Position numbers and translations under genes: made by a program | The notes under the pieces: generated by a model | The model's input: only the letters and a program-made list of their open reading frames with translations | Told to the model about the DNA's origin: nothing | The model's database searches: none | Shown here: one piece after another, positions 1 to 5,861 of the stretch | Layout: the number at the start of each line of letters is the position of its first letter | How positions within the stretch are numbered: position 1 is the stretch's first letter | NCBI GenBank assembly: GCA_023424095.1 | Contig: JAFAEG010000148.1 | Coordinates: forward strand, 1 to 7,841 | Direction of reading: 5' to 3' | Source: Pseudomonadota bacterium | GTDB taxonomy: Bacteria; Pseudomonadota; Alphaproteobacteria; Sphingomonadales; Sphingomonadaceae | Length of the DNA stretch: 7,841 bases

Positions 1-216
1 CCCGAGGAGCGCCCCGAAACCATCGCCCGCGTTATGCGCCGCTGGCATGACGGTCAGGGCATGGGTTTCGTCTGGCAACTGCTGATCTTCATCGGCGGCA
101 TAATCCCGGCGATCCTGGCGGTCACCGGCATCCTGATGTGGTGGCGCAGCCGCAAATGGCGCGGCGGCGCGAAGAAGCGGGCGAAGCCCGCGCCGGTGCC
201 CGCCGCCGCCGAATAG
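1..216 (+). CDS. PepSY-associated transmembrane protein, C-terminal end (partial)
   Basis: The reading frame is open from base 1 to a TAG at 214-216, so only the last 71 residues of a longer protein are in the window. The visible part has a WHDGQGMGF motif, one strong membrane helix (about WQLLIFIGGIIPAILAVTG), an ILMWWRSRKWR segment, and a basic, Ala/Pro-rich cytoplasmic tail. A 'His-Asp-Gly, helix, G-hydrophobic-WW-Arg-rich' ending is typical of the last helix of PepSY-associated TM proteins (PiuB-like), inner-membrane proteins often found beside TonB-dependent siderophore receptors and thought to act in iron uptake. The assignment rests on the C-terminal pattern only, because the PepSY domains would lie to the left. 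Its stop codon is 6 bases from that of the convergent peptide transporter. Confidence 0.72.
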   Translation, partial: PEERPETIARVMRRWHDGQGMGFVWQLLIFIGGIIPAILAVTGILMWWRSRKWRGGAKKRAKPAPVPAAAE

Positions 217-222
217 CTCGGC

Positions 223-1632
223 CTAGCGTTCCACCTCGACCGTCTCCGCACCGGGCCGCAATGGCTCGGCGCGGGCCGCCCCGTCGAGCGCGCGGCGCAG
301 CGGCCGGGCGAATAGGATGATCAGCAGCGCACCGACCGCGCCGATGCCGGCGTGCAGCAGCCAGAAGCTCATCGGCCCCAGCGGCTCGTAAAACTGGCCG
401 AGCCAGCCGATTACATTGTTGCCGACGAACAGGGTGAGGAAGCACACGCCCATCATCGTCGCATTGACCGCTGCGGGCGCGGTCCGCGAGACCAAGGCGA
501 GCAGGGTCGGCCAGTAATAAAGGAAGCCGATGCCGAGCAGGCCGCAATAGAGGAACGGCCAGAGCGGATTGATCTTGCCGCCGCTCAGCAGGATCGCGGC
601 GACCAGCACGAGATTGGCGAGGCTGGCCACGGCCGCGCCGATGCCGATCTTGCCGAGGTCGCCCGGTTCGCCGCGCCGCCGCGCCTGCCAGCCCCACAGG
701 CCGAACAGGATCGGCACGCCGACGATGCTGAACAGGGGATCGACCGACTGGTACCACGGCACGGGAATTTCGAACCAGCCGAGATTGAGATCGACATGCT
801 CCTGCACCCAGACGGGGAAGGTGTTGGCGACCTGATAATAAGCGATGGACTGGAACATCGTGATGAACATCACCCCGACCAGAGCGGCGATGATGCGCCA
901 GTCGTGCTCGGTCAGCTTCGCTTGCTCGTCGGCGCGCCGCTCGACGTTGGCCGGCAGGTGGCGATAGCCGATCAGATAGGTGGCGAGGCCGGCGAGCATG
1001 AAGATCGCGGCGAGGCCGAAGCCGGTGTGCCAGCCATATGCGCTCGCCAGCCAGCCGCAGACGATCGGCCCGCCGATCGCGCCGACATTGATCGCCATCG
1101 AGAAGATCGCGAAGCCCCGCGTCCGCCGCGCTTCGTCGTCGCGCGGATAGAGCGCGCCGACCTGGGCGGAGATATTGCCCTTCAGCAGGCCCGAGCCGAT
1201 CACGAGCAGGAGCAAGGCGAGCAGGAAGCTCTGGTCGAACGCCATCGCGACGTGGCCGCCGCACATGGCGAGCGCGCCCGCCACCACTGCGTTGCGCTGG
1301 CCGATCCAGCGGTCGGCGATCAGTCCGCCGAGCACAGGGGTGAAATAGACGAAGCCGGCGTAGAGGCCGAAAATGGCCGAGGCGAGCGCCTGCCCGCTCA
1401 GCTCGCGGCCGTACAGGCCTTCCAGAAAGCCGCGAAAGCCCTCGAAGCCGGCGACATGCTCGACATGGCCGGGCAGCAGCAGCTGGTTGACCATGTAGAG
1501 CACCAGCAGGCCGGTCATGCCGTAATAGGAGAATCGCTCCCAGGCTTCGGTGAAGGCGAGATAATAGAGACCCTTGGGATGCGGCGCGCTCGCGGCCTTG
1601 CCCTGCTTCAACACGTCACCCGTCACACGCAC
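223..1632 (-). CDS. POT/PTR-family proton-dependent oligopeptide transporter (MFS)
   Basis: This 469-residue polytopic inner-membrane protein belongs to the POT (PTR2, SLC15-type) branch of the major facilitator superfamily, which imports di- and tripeptides with protons. The diagnostic ExxERFxYY motif is present at E29-A-W-E-R-F-S-Y-Y37 on the first helix; in this family its Glu and Arg residues take part in proton coupling. Other family marks are GGLIADRWIGQRN (102-114, the MFS loop 2-3 motif), KGNISAQVGALY (from K151), and FSMAINVGAIGGP (177-189, the second PTR2 signature). Length is slightly below the usual 480-500. The start is uncertain: no ATG lies near, and GTG codons occur at residues 1, 3 and 7; I keep the outermost. 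All of them leave the ExxER motif intact. The substrate cannot be told from sequence. The gene is convergent with the PepSY-type gene and runs in the same direction as osmC, 144 bases upstream of it, probably with its own promoter. Confidence 0.93.
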   Translation of the reverse strand: MRVTGDVLKQGKAASAPHPKGLYYLAFTEAWERFSYYGMTGLLVLYMVNQLLLPGHVEHVAGFEGFRGFLEGLYGRELSGQALASAIFGLYAGFVYFTPVLGGLIADRWIGQRNAVVAGALAMCGGHVAMAFDQSFLLALLLLVIGSGLLKGNISAQVGALYPRDDEARRTRGFAIFSMAINVGAIGGPIVCGWLASAYGWHTGFGLAAIFMLAGLATYLIGYRHLPANVERRADEQAKLTEHDWRIIAALVGVMFITMFQSIAYYQVANTFPVWVQEHVDLNLGWFEIPVPWYQSVDPLFSIVGVPILFGLWGWQARRRGEPGDLGKIGIGAAVASLANLVLVAAILLSGGKINPLWPFLYCGLLGIGFLYYWPTLLALVSRTAPAAVNATMMGVCFLTLFVGNNVIGWLGQFYEPLGPMSFWLLHAGIGAVGALLIILFARPLRRALDGAARAEPLRPGAETVEVER

Positions 1633-1716
1633 TACTCACTGCCCCGATTCACGCCGGACCCAAGTCACTCCGGACTGGCGAGGCTAGCCGCGCGGTCGCG
1701 CTCCTCTCGTGGCGGT

Positions 1717-1745
1717 TCGACCAAGACGCCGCTCCGCTCGACCAA
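1717..1745. repeat. Direct repeat TCGACCAA, 21-bp period, upstream of the peptide transporter
   Basis: TCGACCAA occurs at 1717-1724 and again at 1738-1745 in the same orientation, 21 bp apart, which is two turns of the helix. The pair lies 85-113 bases upstream of the transporter start on the - strand (read there as TTGGTCGA). This geometry suits binding by a dimeric regulator, but no known operator is recognised and an 8-mer repeat can arise by chance. The rest of the 1633-1776 gap shows only the terminator-like hairpin listed separately. Confidence 0.3.
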
Positions 1746-1758
1746 AATGCATGCGGAA

Positions 1759-1775
1759 TGCCGGTCCGGCCGGCA
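1759..1775 (-). terminator. Hairpin just after osmC, possible terminator of bactofilin-osmC
   Basis: TGCCGG (1759-1764) and CCGGCA (1770-1775) form a 6-bp all-paired stem with a 5-base loop, starting one base after the osmC stop codon. On the - strand the stem is followed by a weak T-containing tail (TTCCGCATGCATTTTGG) rather than a real T-run, so an intrinsic terminator is only a possibility. Confidence 0.35.
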
Positions 1776-1776
1776 G

Positions 1777-2235
1777 TCAGCCGGCGGCTGCGACGACCAC
1801 TTCGGTCTTCAGCGAATTGGCGATGAAGCAGCGCTCATGCGCTTCATGGTGCAAGGCGGCCAATTGCTCCTCGCTCGGCGCTTGCCCGGCAAAACGGATC
1901 GCCGGCCGCAAGGTGATCCGGGTCAGCGCGAAACGGCCGGAGCCGATCCGGCCCATCTCCCCGGCCGCGTCGTCGTCATAGCTTTCGACATCGAAGCCCT
2001 GGCCCTGCGCGAGGCTGAGGAACCAAAGCATGTGGCAGGACGAGACCGCGGCGACCAACGCCTCTTCCGGATCGACGCCGAACGGATCGGACTTTGGTTC
2101 CGGCACGACGCTGGGACTGGCCGAGGCGCGGACTTGCTGGCCGCCGTCGAAAGTCCATGCGTGCGCGCGGCTATAGTCGCCGGAGCGGAAGCCGCGGTCG
2201 GCGCGCCAGCTGATCCGCGCGCCGTGCTTGCTCAT
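1777..2235 (-). CDS. OsmC/Ohr-family thiol peroxidase
   Basis: The 152-residue cytoplasmic protein has the OsmC/Ohr fold pattern. Family members reduce organic hydroperoxides with two reactive cysteines; here these are C67 in VSSCHM, at the start of the central helix, and C126 in HERCFIANS. The DPEEALVAAVSSCHM stretch and the C-terminal strand after the second Cys (SLKTEVVV) are typical. The frame stays open upstream, but that longer reading runs antiparallel to nothing and overlaps the bactofilin gene out of frame, giving an Arg-rich non-protein-like sequence. The ATG at 2235 gives a normal family length and shares its A with the bactofilin stop codon (TGATG), which points to translational coupling. 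A close subfamily (Ohr, OsmC or general OsmC-like) cannot be fixed here, so no gene symbol is given. Confidence 0.92.
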   Translation of the reverse strand: MSKHGARISWRADRGFRSGDYSRAHAWTFDGGQQVRASASPSVVPEPKSDPFGVDPEEALVAAVSSCHMLWFLSLAQGQGFDVESYDDDAAGEMGRIGSGRFALTRITLRPAIRFAGQAPSEEQLAALHHEAHERCFIANSLKTEVVVAAAG

Positions 2236-2732
2236 CAGTTGGGGGCGCCCGTCACCGGCGCGCTCATCGCGAGCAGGCCCGGTTCCTCGGCCGGTGGCAG
2301 CTTTTCGGATTTGGCCCTGCCCGGCGCCTTCGCCTTCCCCTCGGCAGGCGCTGCGGTCGTGTCGCCGGCTTCCTTGCGGGTCAGGCGTCCCTCGATCGTC
2401 GCGCCGGCGGCGATGCTCAGCGTCTCGTAGCTGAGGTCGCCGGTCACGCGGGCGCTCGGTTCCAGCGTCACGACCCGCGCCTTCACGGTGCCGTCGACCA
2501 GGCCGGCGAGATGGACGGTGTCGCAGGCGATGTGGCCGGCGATGGTGCCGCCCTCGCCCTGGATCAACGTCTCGCATTGCACGTCGCCGTCGACGCGCCC
2601 GTCGATGTGGAGCTGGCCGGTGCCGGTGACATTGCCGCTGATCACCACGTCGGTGCCGAGAAAGGAGAGGCCACCGGAGCCGCCGCGGGCGGGCGTGACG
2701 CGGCCCGATGATTTCTTGCCGGACCCGAACAT
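2235..2732 (-). CDS. Bactofilin (polymer-forming cytoskeletal protein)
   Basis: The 165-residue protein matches the bactofilin (DUF583) pattern: a short basic, Gly/Ser-rich N-terminal tail (1-20), a core of short repeating beta-strands rich in G-V, I-G and D-G turns (about 22-117, e.g. ISGNVTGTGQLHIDGRVDGDV), and a disordered Ala/Pro/Lys tail (120-165). Bactofilins assemble without nucleotides into filaments on the inner face of the membrane and organise cell-wall synthesis, stalks or poles. A TTG four codons further upstream (2744) is also possible, but the ATG at 2732 is preferred because GGAGG sits 5 bases before it and the promoter predicts an mRNA start near 2750. Bactofilin genes often neighbour an M23 peptidase gene; here the partner is osmC instead, with a one-base overlap. 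Confidence 0.93.
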   Translation of the reverse strand: MFGSGKKSSGRVTPARGGSGGLSFLGTDVVISGNVTGTGQLHIDGRVDGDVQCETLIQGEGGTIAGHIACDTVHLAGLVDGTVKARVVTLEPSARVTGDLSYETLSIAAGATIEGRLTRKEAGDTTAAPAEGKAKAPGRAKSEKLPPAEEPGLLAMSAPVTGAPN

Positions 2733-2756
2733 ACGCGCCTCCAACCCTTTGCCGGG

Positions 2757-2785
2757 CTTATCCCCCGTCCGTTGACCGAGATCAA
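2757..2785 (-). promoter_or_regulatory. Sigma70-type promoter of bactofilin-osmC
   Basis: On the - strand, TTGATC (2785-2780) and GATAAG (2762-2757) are separated by exactly 17 bases, each matching 4 of 6 consensus positions. Transcription would start near 2750, leaving a leader of about 18 bases that still contains the GGAGG ribosome binding site (2741-2737). The fit of spacing, leader and start codon makes this the most credible promoter in the window. Confidence 0.5.
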
Positions 2786-2892
2786 GGCAGCGGAATGGTT
2801 AGCACGAGTCGGAAAATGGAGTTTGGCGGGGCGCTCGATTCGGGAGGCAGCGCGCGGCCGGGATGGCGCGTCCCGAGAGGCCCAAATGCGAA

Positions 2893-3500
2893 TGAGGGCC
2901 GGCGTTTCCGCCAGCCCTCACTGCGTCGATCCGGTGGCATCTGGCCCGGGTTGGGCCGGACTTCCGTCTCGGCGGGTTCGAGAGTGGAAAAGCACGACTG
3001 GGCGTCCCTTTCCTCATCTCCGGGAGGAGTGGCGTACCGGCCCGAGAGCCAGTTCGCTTCCAATCCCGCTTGGACCCCTCCGCAGGTTTGACCCTGCCTC
3101 GATGATCCTCCGGTCATCGCAAACGGCCGAAGCCGCGTCGATTTCCGGCCGGAGCCTTCCCGCAAGAGCCGAAGCCCTCTTGTTCCGAACTCCTCAGGGG
3201 TTCCCACCAGTGCCGAAGCACTGGCAGGTCCCTGTCCGCTCCTGCGCCGTTCGATCCAAATCTCGCGACCGAAGTCTCGTGATCCAAATCTCTCTTCGCC
3301 TGACCGGCCGGCAGTCCCGTGAGATTCTTGCGAACCTCTGGTCCTACCTGGGCTGCTCTACGAAGCTGCCACCCTCGCAATCGCTTGGGGGAAGCCCGCA
3401 GCGTCCGCGTAGCGGCGGCTTCGTCAGCCGCCCTGGCCTTGTCCGCTTCCTTCTCTCACCCGAAGGCGAAAAACCGGTCCCGGCTGGGCCGCAACCTTCT
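2893..3500 (-). ncRNA. Unidentified structured RNA candidate (hairpin-rich, CUUCGG loops)
   Basis: The stretch has no convincing protein gene: the longest frames use many A/T-ending codons, unlike the neighbouring genes, and give proteins without hydrophobic or domain pattern. It is instead dense in inverted repeats. Read on the - strand these include a 12-bp stem with a GAAA loop (2893-2920; its one G-U pair would be C-A on the + strand), CCAGTGC-UUCG-GCACTGG (3207-3224) nested inside CAGGG/CCCTG (3195-3234), CGGC-UUCG-GCCG (about 3124-3135), CAAGAG/CUCUUG around another UUCG (3162-3181), GAC-UUCG-GUC (3267-3276), GCAGG/CCTGC (3082-3097), GGCCC/GGGCC (2943-2957), and GGCGGCT/AGCCGCC (3414-3432). 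CUUCGG occurs five times on the - strand within about 350 bases. This fits a folded RNA on that strand. I recognise no known family; RNase P, tmRNA, 4.5S RNA and cobalamin riboswitch marks are absent. The ends are guesses, and no clear promoter was found. Confidence 0.35.
3253..3292. repeat. 12-bp direct repeat GATCCAAATCTC, 28-bp period
   Basis: GATCCAAATCTC occurs at 3253-3264 and 3281-3292 in the same orientation. The 16 bases between hold a small hairpin with a CGAA loop (UUCG on the other strand). The repeat sits inside the proposed structured RNA and may be a local duplication or two copies of a binding element; its function is unknown. Confidence 0.6.
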
Positions 3501-3540
3501 CTTTCCTTGGCTCCGAGGAGCCTCCGTCCGATCCGGCTAC

Positions 3541-3776
3541 AAATGGAAGATGTCACGGCCCTCCGAGTCGCAAAAGCGGATTCTGCATGTGGATAACGTG
3601 GATAATGGGCATAAGTTCTGGCCCGACTTTTTCCCCTTCTGCGGAGTCAATCGCGGCTCAAATTCGCGCGGCGTTCGCCGAGCCTTGCCCCTTCGCGGGA
3701 CGCCGCATAAAGGGACCGCAACAGATTGGCCTCGCACGCGGGGCGGCGGGCGCATGCTTGAAGGAATGTCAGGGCA
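3541..3776. other. Intergenic stretch before cytochrome c
   Basis: No gene is supported here. The visible elements are two abutting DnaA-box-like nonamers (3588-3605), GANTC sites at 3565, 3579 and 3644, a short T-rich run (3628-3632), and the leader of the cytochrome c gene. A possible promoter TTGCCC (3685) with CATAAA (3706) has a 15-base spacer and is weak. Confidence 0.5.
3588..3605 (-). promoter_or_regulatory. Two abutting DnaA-box-like sites
   Basis: TGTGGATAA (3588-3596) is the exact complement of the consensus DnaA box TTATCCACA. CGTGGATAA (3597-3605) follows with no gap and differs at one position (TTATCCACG). Both point the same way. DnaA boxes are found at replication origins and also at promoters controlled by DnaA; two head-to-tail copies without a spacer in a noncoding region suggest a real binding site. 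Binding has not been shown, and no further perfect box was found in the window. Confidence 0.45.
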
Positions 3777-4475
3777 ATGAACGACCGGTTCAACACCATT
3801 GCGGGCTGGGTGCTCGGCGGCGGCATCGTGCTGTTGGGCGCGACGTTGGTCACCGGCGAGATTTTCAAGCAGCATCCGCCTGAGCAGAAGGGCTATGTGA
3901 TCGAGGGCGTCGAGGAAGCCGGCGGCGGTGGCGGCGCGGCTGAAGAGCCGCCGATCGCGACCCTGCTCGCCACCGCCGACGCGGCGCGCGGCGAAGCCTC
4001 GTTCCGCAAATGCGCGGCCTGCCACACGATCAATGATGGCGGCGCCAGCGGCATCGGCCCGAATCTCTATCGCACCATGGGCTCGCCGCTCGGCCATATT
4101 GCCGGCTTCGCTTATTCCGACGCGCTGAAGGGCGTCGGCGGCACCTGGGGCTGGGACAATATGAACGCCTGGCTGCGCAACCCGCGCGCCTTCGCCAACG
4201 GCACCAAGATGACCTTCGCGGGAATCAGCAACCCGCAGGAGCGTGCCGACCTGATTCTCTATCTGAACGCGCAGGGTTCGAACCTGCCGCTGCCGGCGGT
4301 GCCGGCTGCCGATGCTCCGGCTGCCGAAGGCGCGGCCACCGACAATGCGAGCGCGACGGCGAATACCAGCGGCAATGCCGCGGCGCCGGCTGCCGGGAGC
4401 AATTCGGCGGCGGGAGACGGCCTCAAGGGCGGCGGCGACGCCGAGCCGGCCTCGGTCAACCCGGGCGGCCACTGA
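3777..4475 (+). CDS. Membrane-anchored class I cytochrome c (CycM/c552-like)
   Basis: This 232-residue protein carries one c-type haem. Residues 8-26 form an uncleaved N-terminal membrane anchor, followed by a Gly-rich linker (49-53) and a class I cytochrome domain (about 64-166). The haem-binding motif is CAACH (79-83), GPNLY (94-98) follows, and M145 in GTKMTFAGI is the likely sixth iron ligand. Such anchored cytochromes (CycM, c552) pass electrons between the bc1 complex and terminal oxidases on the periplasmic side of the inner membrane. The last 65 residues are an Ala/Pro/Gly/Asn-rich low-complexity tail not needed for the fold. The ATG is preceded by AAGGA at 3761 (11-base spacing), somewhat far, and by AGGG close by. 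In many alphaproteobacteria a relative of this gene lies beside the prephenate dehydratase gene; that neighbour is not seen here. Confidence 0.92.
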   Translation: MNDRFNTIAGWVLGGGIVLLGATLVTGEIFKQHPPEQKGYVIEGVEEAGGGGGAAEEPPIATLLATADAARGEASFRKCAACHTINDGGASGIGPNLYRTMGSPLGHIAGFAYSDALKGVGGTWGWDNMNAWLRNPRAFANGTKMTFAGISNPQERADLILYLNAQGSNLPLPAVPAADAPAAEGAATDNASATANTSGNAAAPAAGSNSAAGDGLKGGGDAEPASVNPGGH

Positions 4476-4502
4476 GACTCGACTGAGTCGCGGCGAGGTT
4501 CC

Positions 4503-4527
4503 GGCGGGCAGCGATAAGCCGCCCGCC
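4503..4527. terminator. GC-rich hairpin between convergent genes, possible two-way terminator
   Basis: GGCGGGC (4503-4509) and GCCCGCC (4521-4527) pair perfectly over 7 bp with an 11-base loop. The hairpin lies 27 bases past the cytochrome c stop and 50 bases past the LOG-family gene stop, so it could end transcripts from both sides. No T-run follows on either strand. A smaller 5-bp hairpin (GACTC/GAGTC, 4476-4489) directly follows the cytochrome c stop codon. Confidence 0.4.
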
Positions 4528-4577
4528 TGACTCGCAATCCCTACACTCAGGCTTCAGCCCCGGCTGATGCGCCTTGC

Positions 4578-5468
4578 CTAGTCGCAGCAGCCGGCGAGCG
4601 TCGGCTCCTGATCGGCGTAGAAGCGGCAGACGTGCTCCCACGCCTCGTCGGCCGTCTCGCAATAGGTGATCAGGTCGAGATCCTTGGCGGAAATCACGCC
4701 TTCCTCGACCAGCGCCTCGAAATTCACCACCCGGTCCCAGAATTCGCGGCCGAAGAACAGGATCGGAATCGGCTTTACCTTGCCGGTCTGGATCAGGGTC
4801 AGCAATTCGAACGCCTCGTCGAACGTGCCGAAGCCGCCCGGGAAGACAGCGATCGCCCGCGCCCGAAGCAGGAAGTGCATCTTGCGAAGCGCGAAATAGT
4901 GGAACTGGAAGCTCAGGTGCGGCGTCACATAGTCGTTCGGCGCCTGCTCGTGCGGCAGCACGATGTTGAGGCCGATCGTCTCGGCGCCCTCTTCGCGCGC
5001 GCCGCGATTCGCCGCTTCCATGATCGACGGACCGCCGCCTGAGCAGACGACGAAATTGCGCCAGCCATCGGCGTCCGGCCCCACCCGGCTCGCCTTGCGG
5101 CCAAGCTCGCGCGCTACTTCATAATATTTCGACTTAGCGAGCAGCCGCTCAGCGATCCGGCGCTGGTCGTCGGTGATCGCGGTGTCGACCAGGGTCTGCG
5201 CCGCGGCGGGCTCGGGAATACGGGCCGAGCCATAGACGACGAAGGTCGAGGCGATCTTCGCTTCGTCCAGCAGCAATTCCGGCTTCAGCAGCTCAAGCTG
5301 GAAGCGGACCGGCCGCAGATCCTCGCGCAGCAGGAAATCCATGTCCTGGAAAGCGAGGCGATAGGCCGGGTCGGCGGTCTGCGGCAGCGGTTTGGCATGG
5401 GCCGCGTTGACGGCGTCTTCGCGCGCGTCCGGAAAGACGCGTTCGGTCGGATGGGGATCGTTGGACAT
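4578..5468 (-). CDS. LOG family / TIGR00730 Rossmann-fold protein
   Basis: The 296-residue cytoplasmic protein has the LOG ('lonely guy') nucleotide-binding fold. Visible marks are VYGSARI (78-84), SGGGPSIMEAANRGA (143-157), LRKMHF (194-199, with the catalytic Arg195), and PGGFGTFDE (210-218), the PGGxGTxxE motif that binds the phosphoribosyl group. Family members hydrolyse nucleoside 5'-monophosphates, releasing the base; some make free cytokinins, others act on AMP. It is longer than the roughly 190-residue plant-type LOGs because of a 70-residue N-terminal extension, as in the longer bacterial subgroup. The actual substrate is unknown. The ATG at 5468 has AGGG 8 bases upstream. The C-terminal end (AGCCD) carries two adjacent cysteines of unknown role. 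The gene is divergent from the DUF1294 gene across 96 bases. Confidence 0.92.
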   Translation of the reverse strand: MSNDPHPTERVFPDAREDAVNAAHAKPLPQTADPAYRLAFQDMDFLLREDLRPVRFQLELLKPELLLDEAKIASTFVVYGSARIPEPAAAQTLVDTAITDDQRRIAERLLAKSKYYEVARELGRKASRVGPDADGWRNFVVCSGGGPSIMEAANRGAREEGAETIGLNIVLPHEQAPNDYVTPHLSFQFHYFALRKMHFLLRARAIAVFPGGFGTFDEAFELLTLIQTGKVKPIPILFFGREFWDRVVNFEALVEEGVISAKDLDLITYCETADEAWEHVCRFYADQEPTLAGCCD

Positions 5469-5564
5469 GGGTTAAGCCCTAGCGCGGAAGTGTGGCGGGG
5501 GGAATTGCGCAACGGCAGCGGCGCAAGCAGAGAAGTTTTCTTAATCGATGCGGTGTCACAAAAA

Positions 5565-5849
5565 ATGATTGTGTCGATCACCTGGCTCATCGCGCTCGGC
5601 CTGCTGGCTGTGAACGGACTTACGATCCTGCGTTTCTGGCAGGACAAAAAACGCGCGATCCGTGGGCAGCGGCGTATCTCCGAAGGCGATCTGCTGGGTC
5701 TCGCTTTGATCGGCGGCTCGCCCGGGGCCTTGCTGGCGCGGCACTGGTTTCGCCACAAGACTCGCAAGCAGCCATTTTCGACGCAGCTCATGCTGATCGT
5801 GGTCTTGCAGATCGGCGCCCTGGCGGGCCTGGCCTGGTGGTTCGCCTGA
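5565..5849 (+). CDS. DUF1294 small membrane protein
   Basis: The 94-residue protein has an N-terminal membrane helix (4-22), a cytoplasmic stretch with the DUF1294 signature (D27-K28..A31, RISE at 37-40, GGSPGA at 50-55, RHKTRKQPF at 63-71), and a C-terminal helix (about 74-92). The domain's function is unknown. The frame is open further upstream to 5397, but that part overlaps the 5' end of the LOG-family gene and has no domain pattern, so the ATG at 5565 is chosen; it directly precedes the first helix and gives the usual domain size. The ribosome binding site is weak (GGTG at 5552). A short AT-rich stretch (5534-5543) just upstream could hold its promoter. It ends 12 bases before the stop of the convergent extensin-like gene. 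Confidence 0.85.
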   Translation: MIVSITWLIALGLLAVNGLTILRFWQDKKRAIRGQRRISEGDLLGLALIGGSPGALLARHWFRHKTRKQPFSTQLMLIVVLQIGALAGLAWWFA

Positions 5850-5861
5850 TCGCGCCGGATG

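Noticed and set aside
352..2430. Very long + strand frame opposite the transporter, osmC and bactofilin
   Set aside because: It is a mirror effect of GC-rich codons in three well-supported - strand genes; the product is Asp/Arg/Ala-rich and matches no family.
2974..2990. tRNA T-arm-like sequence GGGTTCGAGA
   Set aside because: There is no matching acceptor stem, anticodon arm or CCA end around it; the T-loop-like string alone is not enough.
2782..3207. Open frame on the - strand (about 141 codons) in the same stretch
   Set aside because: The product is Pro/Arg/Gly-rich without recognisable motifs; the inverted repeats explain the sequence better. A small conserved protein cannot be fully excluded.
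2893..3500. RNase P RNA, tmRNA, 4.5S RNA or cobalamin riboswitch
   Set aside because: Searched by eye on both strands for GAGGAAAGUCCGGGC and ACAGAA..GGCUUA (RNase P), a tag frame and tRNA-like end (tmRNA), the SRP core, and the B12 box; none was found. GAGGAAAGGGACGCCC near 3018 is only a superficial likeness to RNase P.
2772..3596. Long open frame on the + strand (about 274 codons) across the gene-free stretch
   Set aside because: It starts at TTG without a clear ribosome binding site, uses many A/T-ending and rare codons unlike the neighbours, shows no domain pattern, and overlaps the bactofilin promoter.
3685..3711. Promoter for cytochrome c (TTGCCC, CATAAA)
   Set aside because: The 15-base spacer and poor -10 make it too weak to list as a separate feature.
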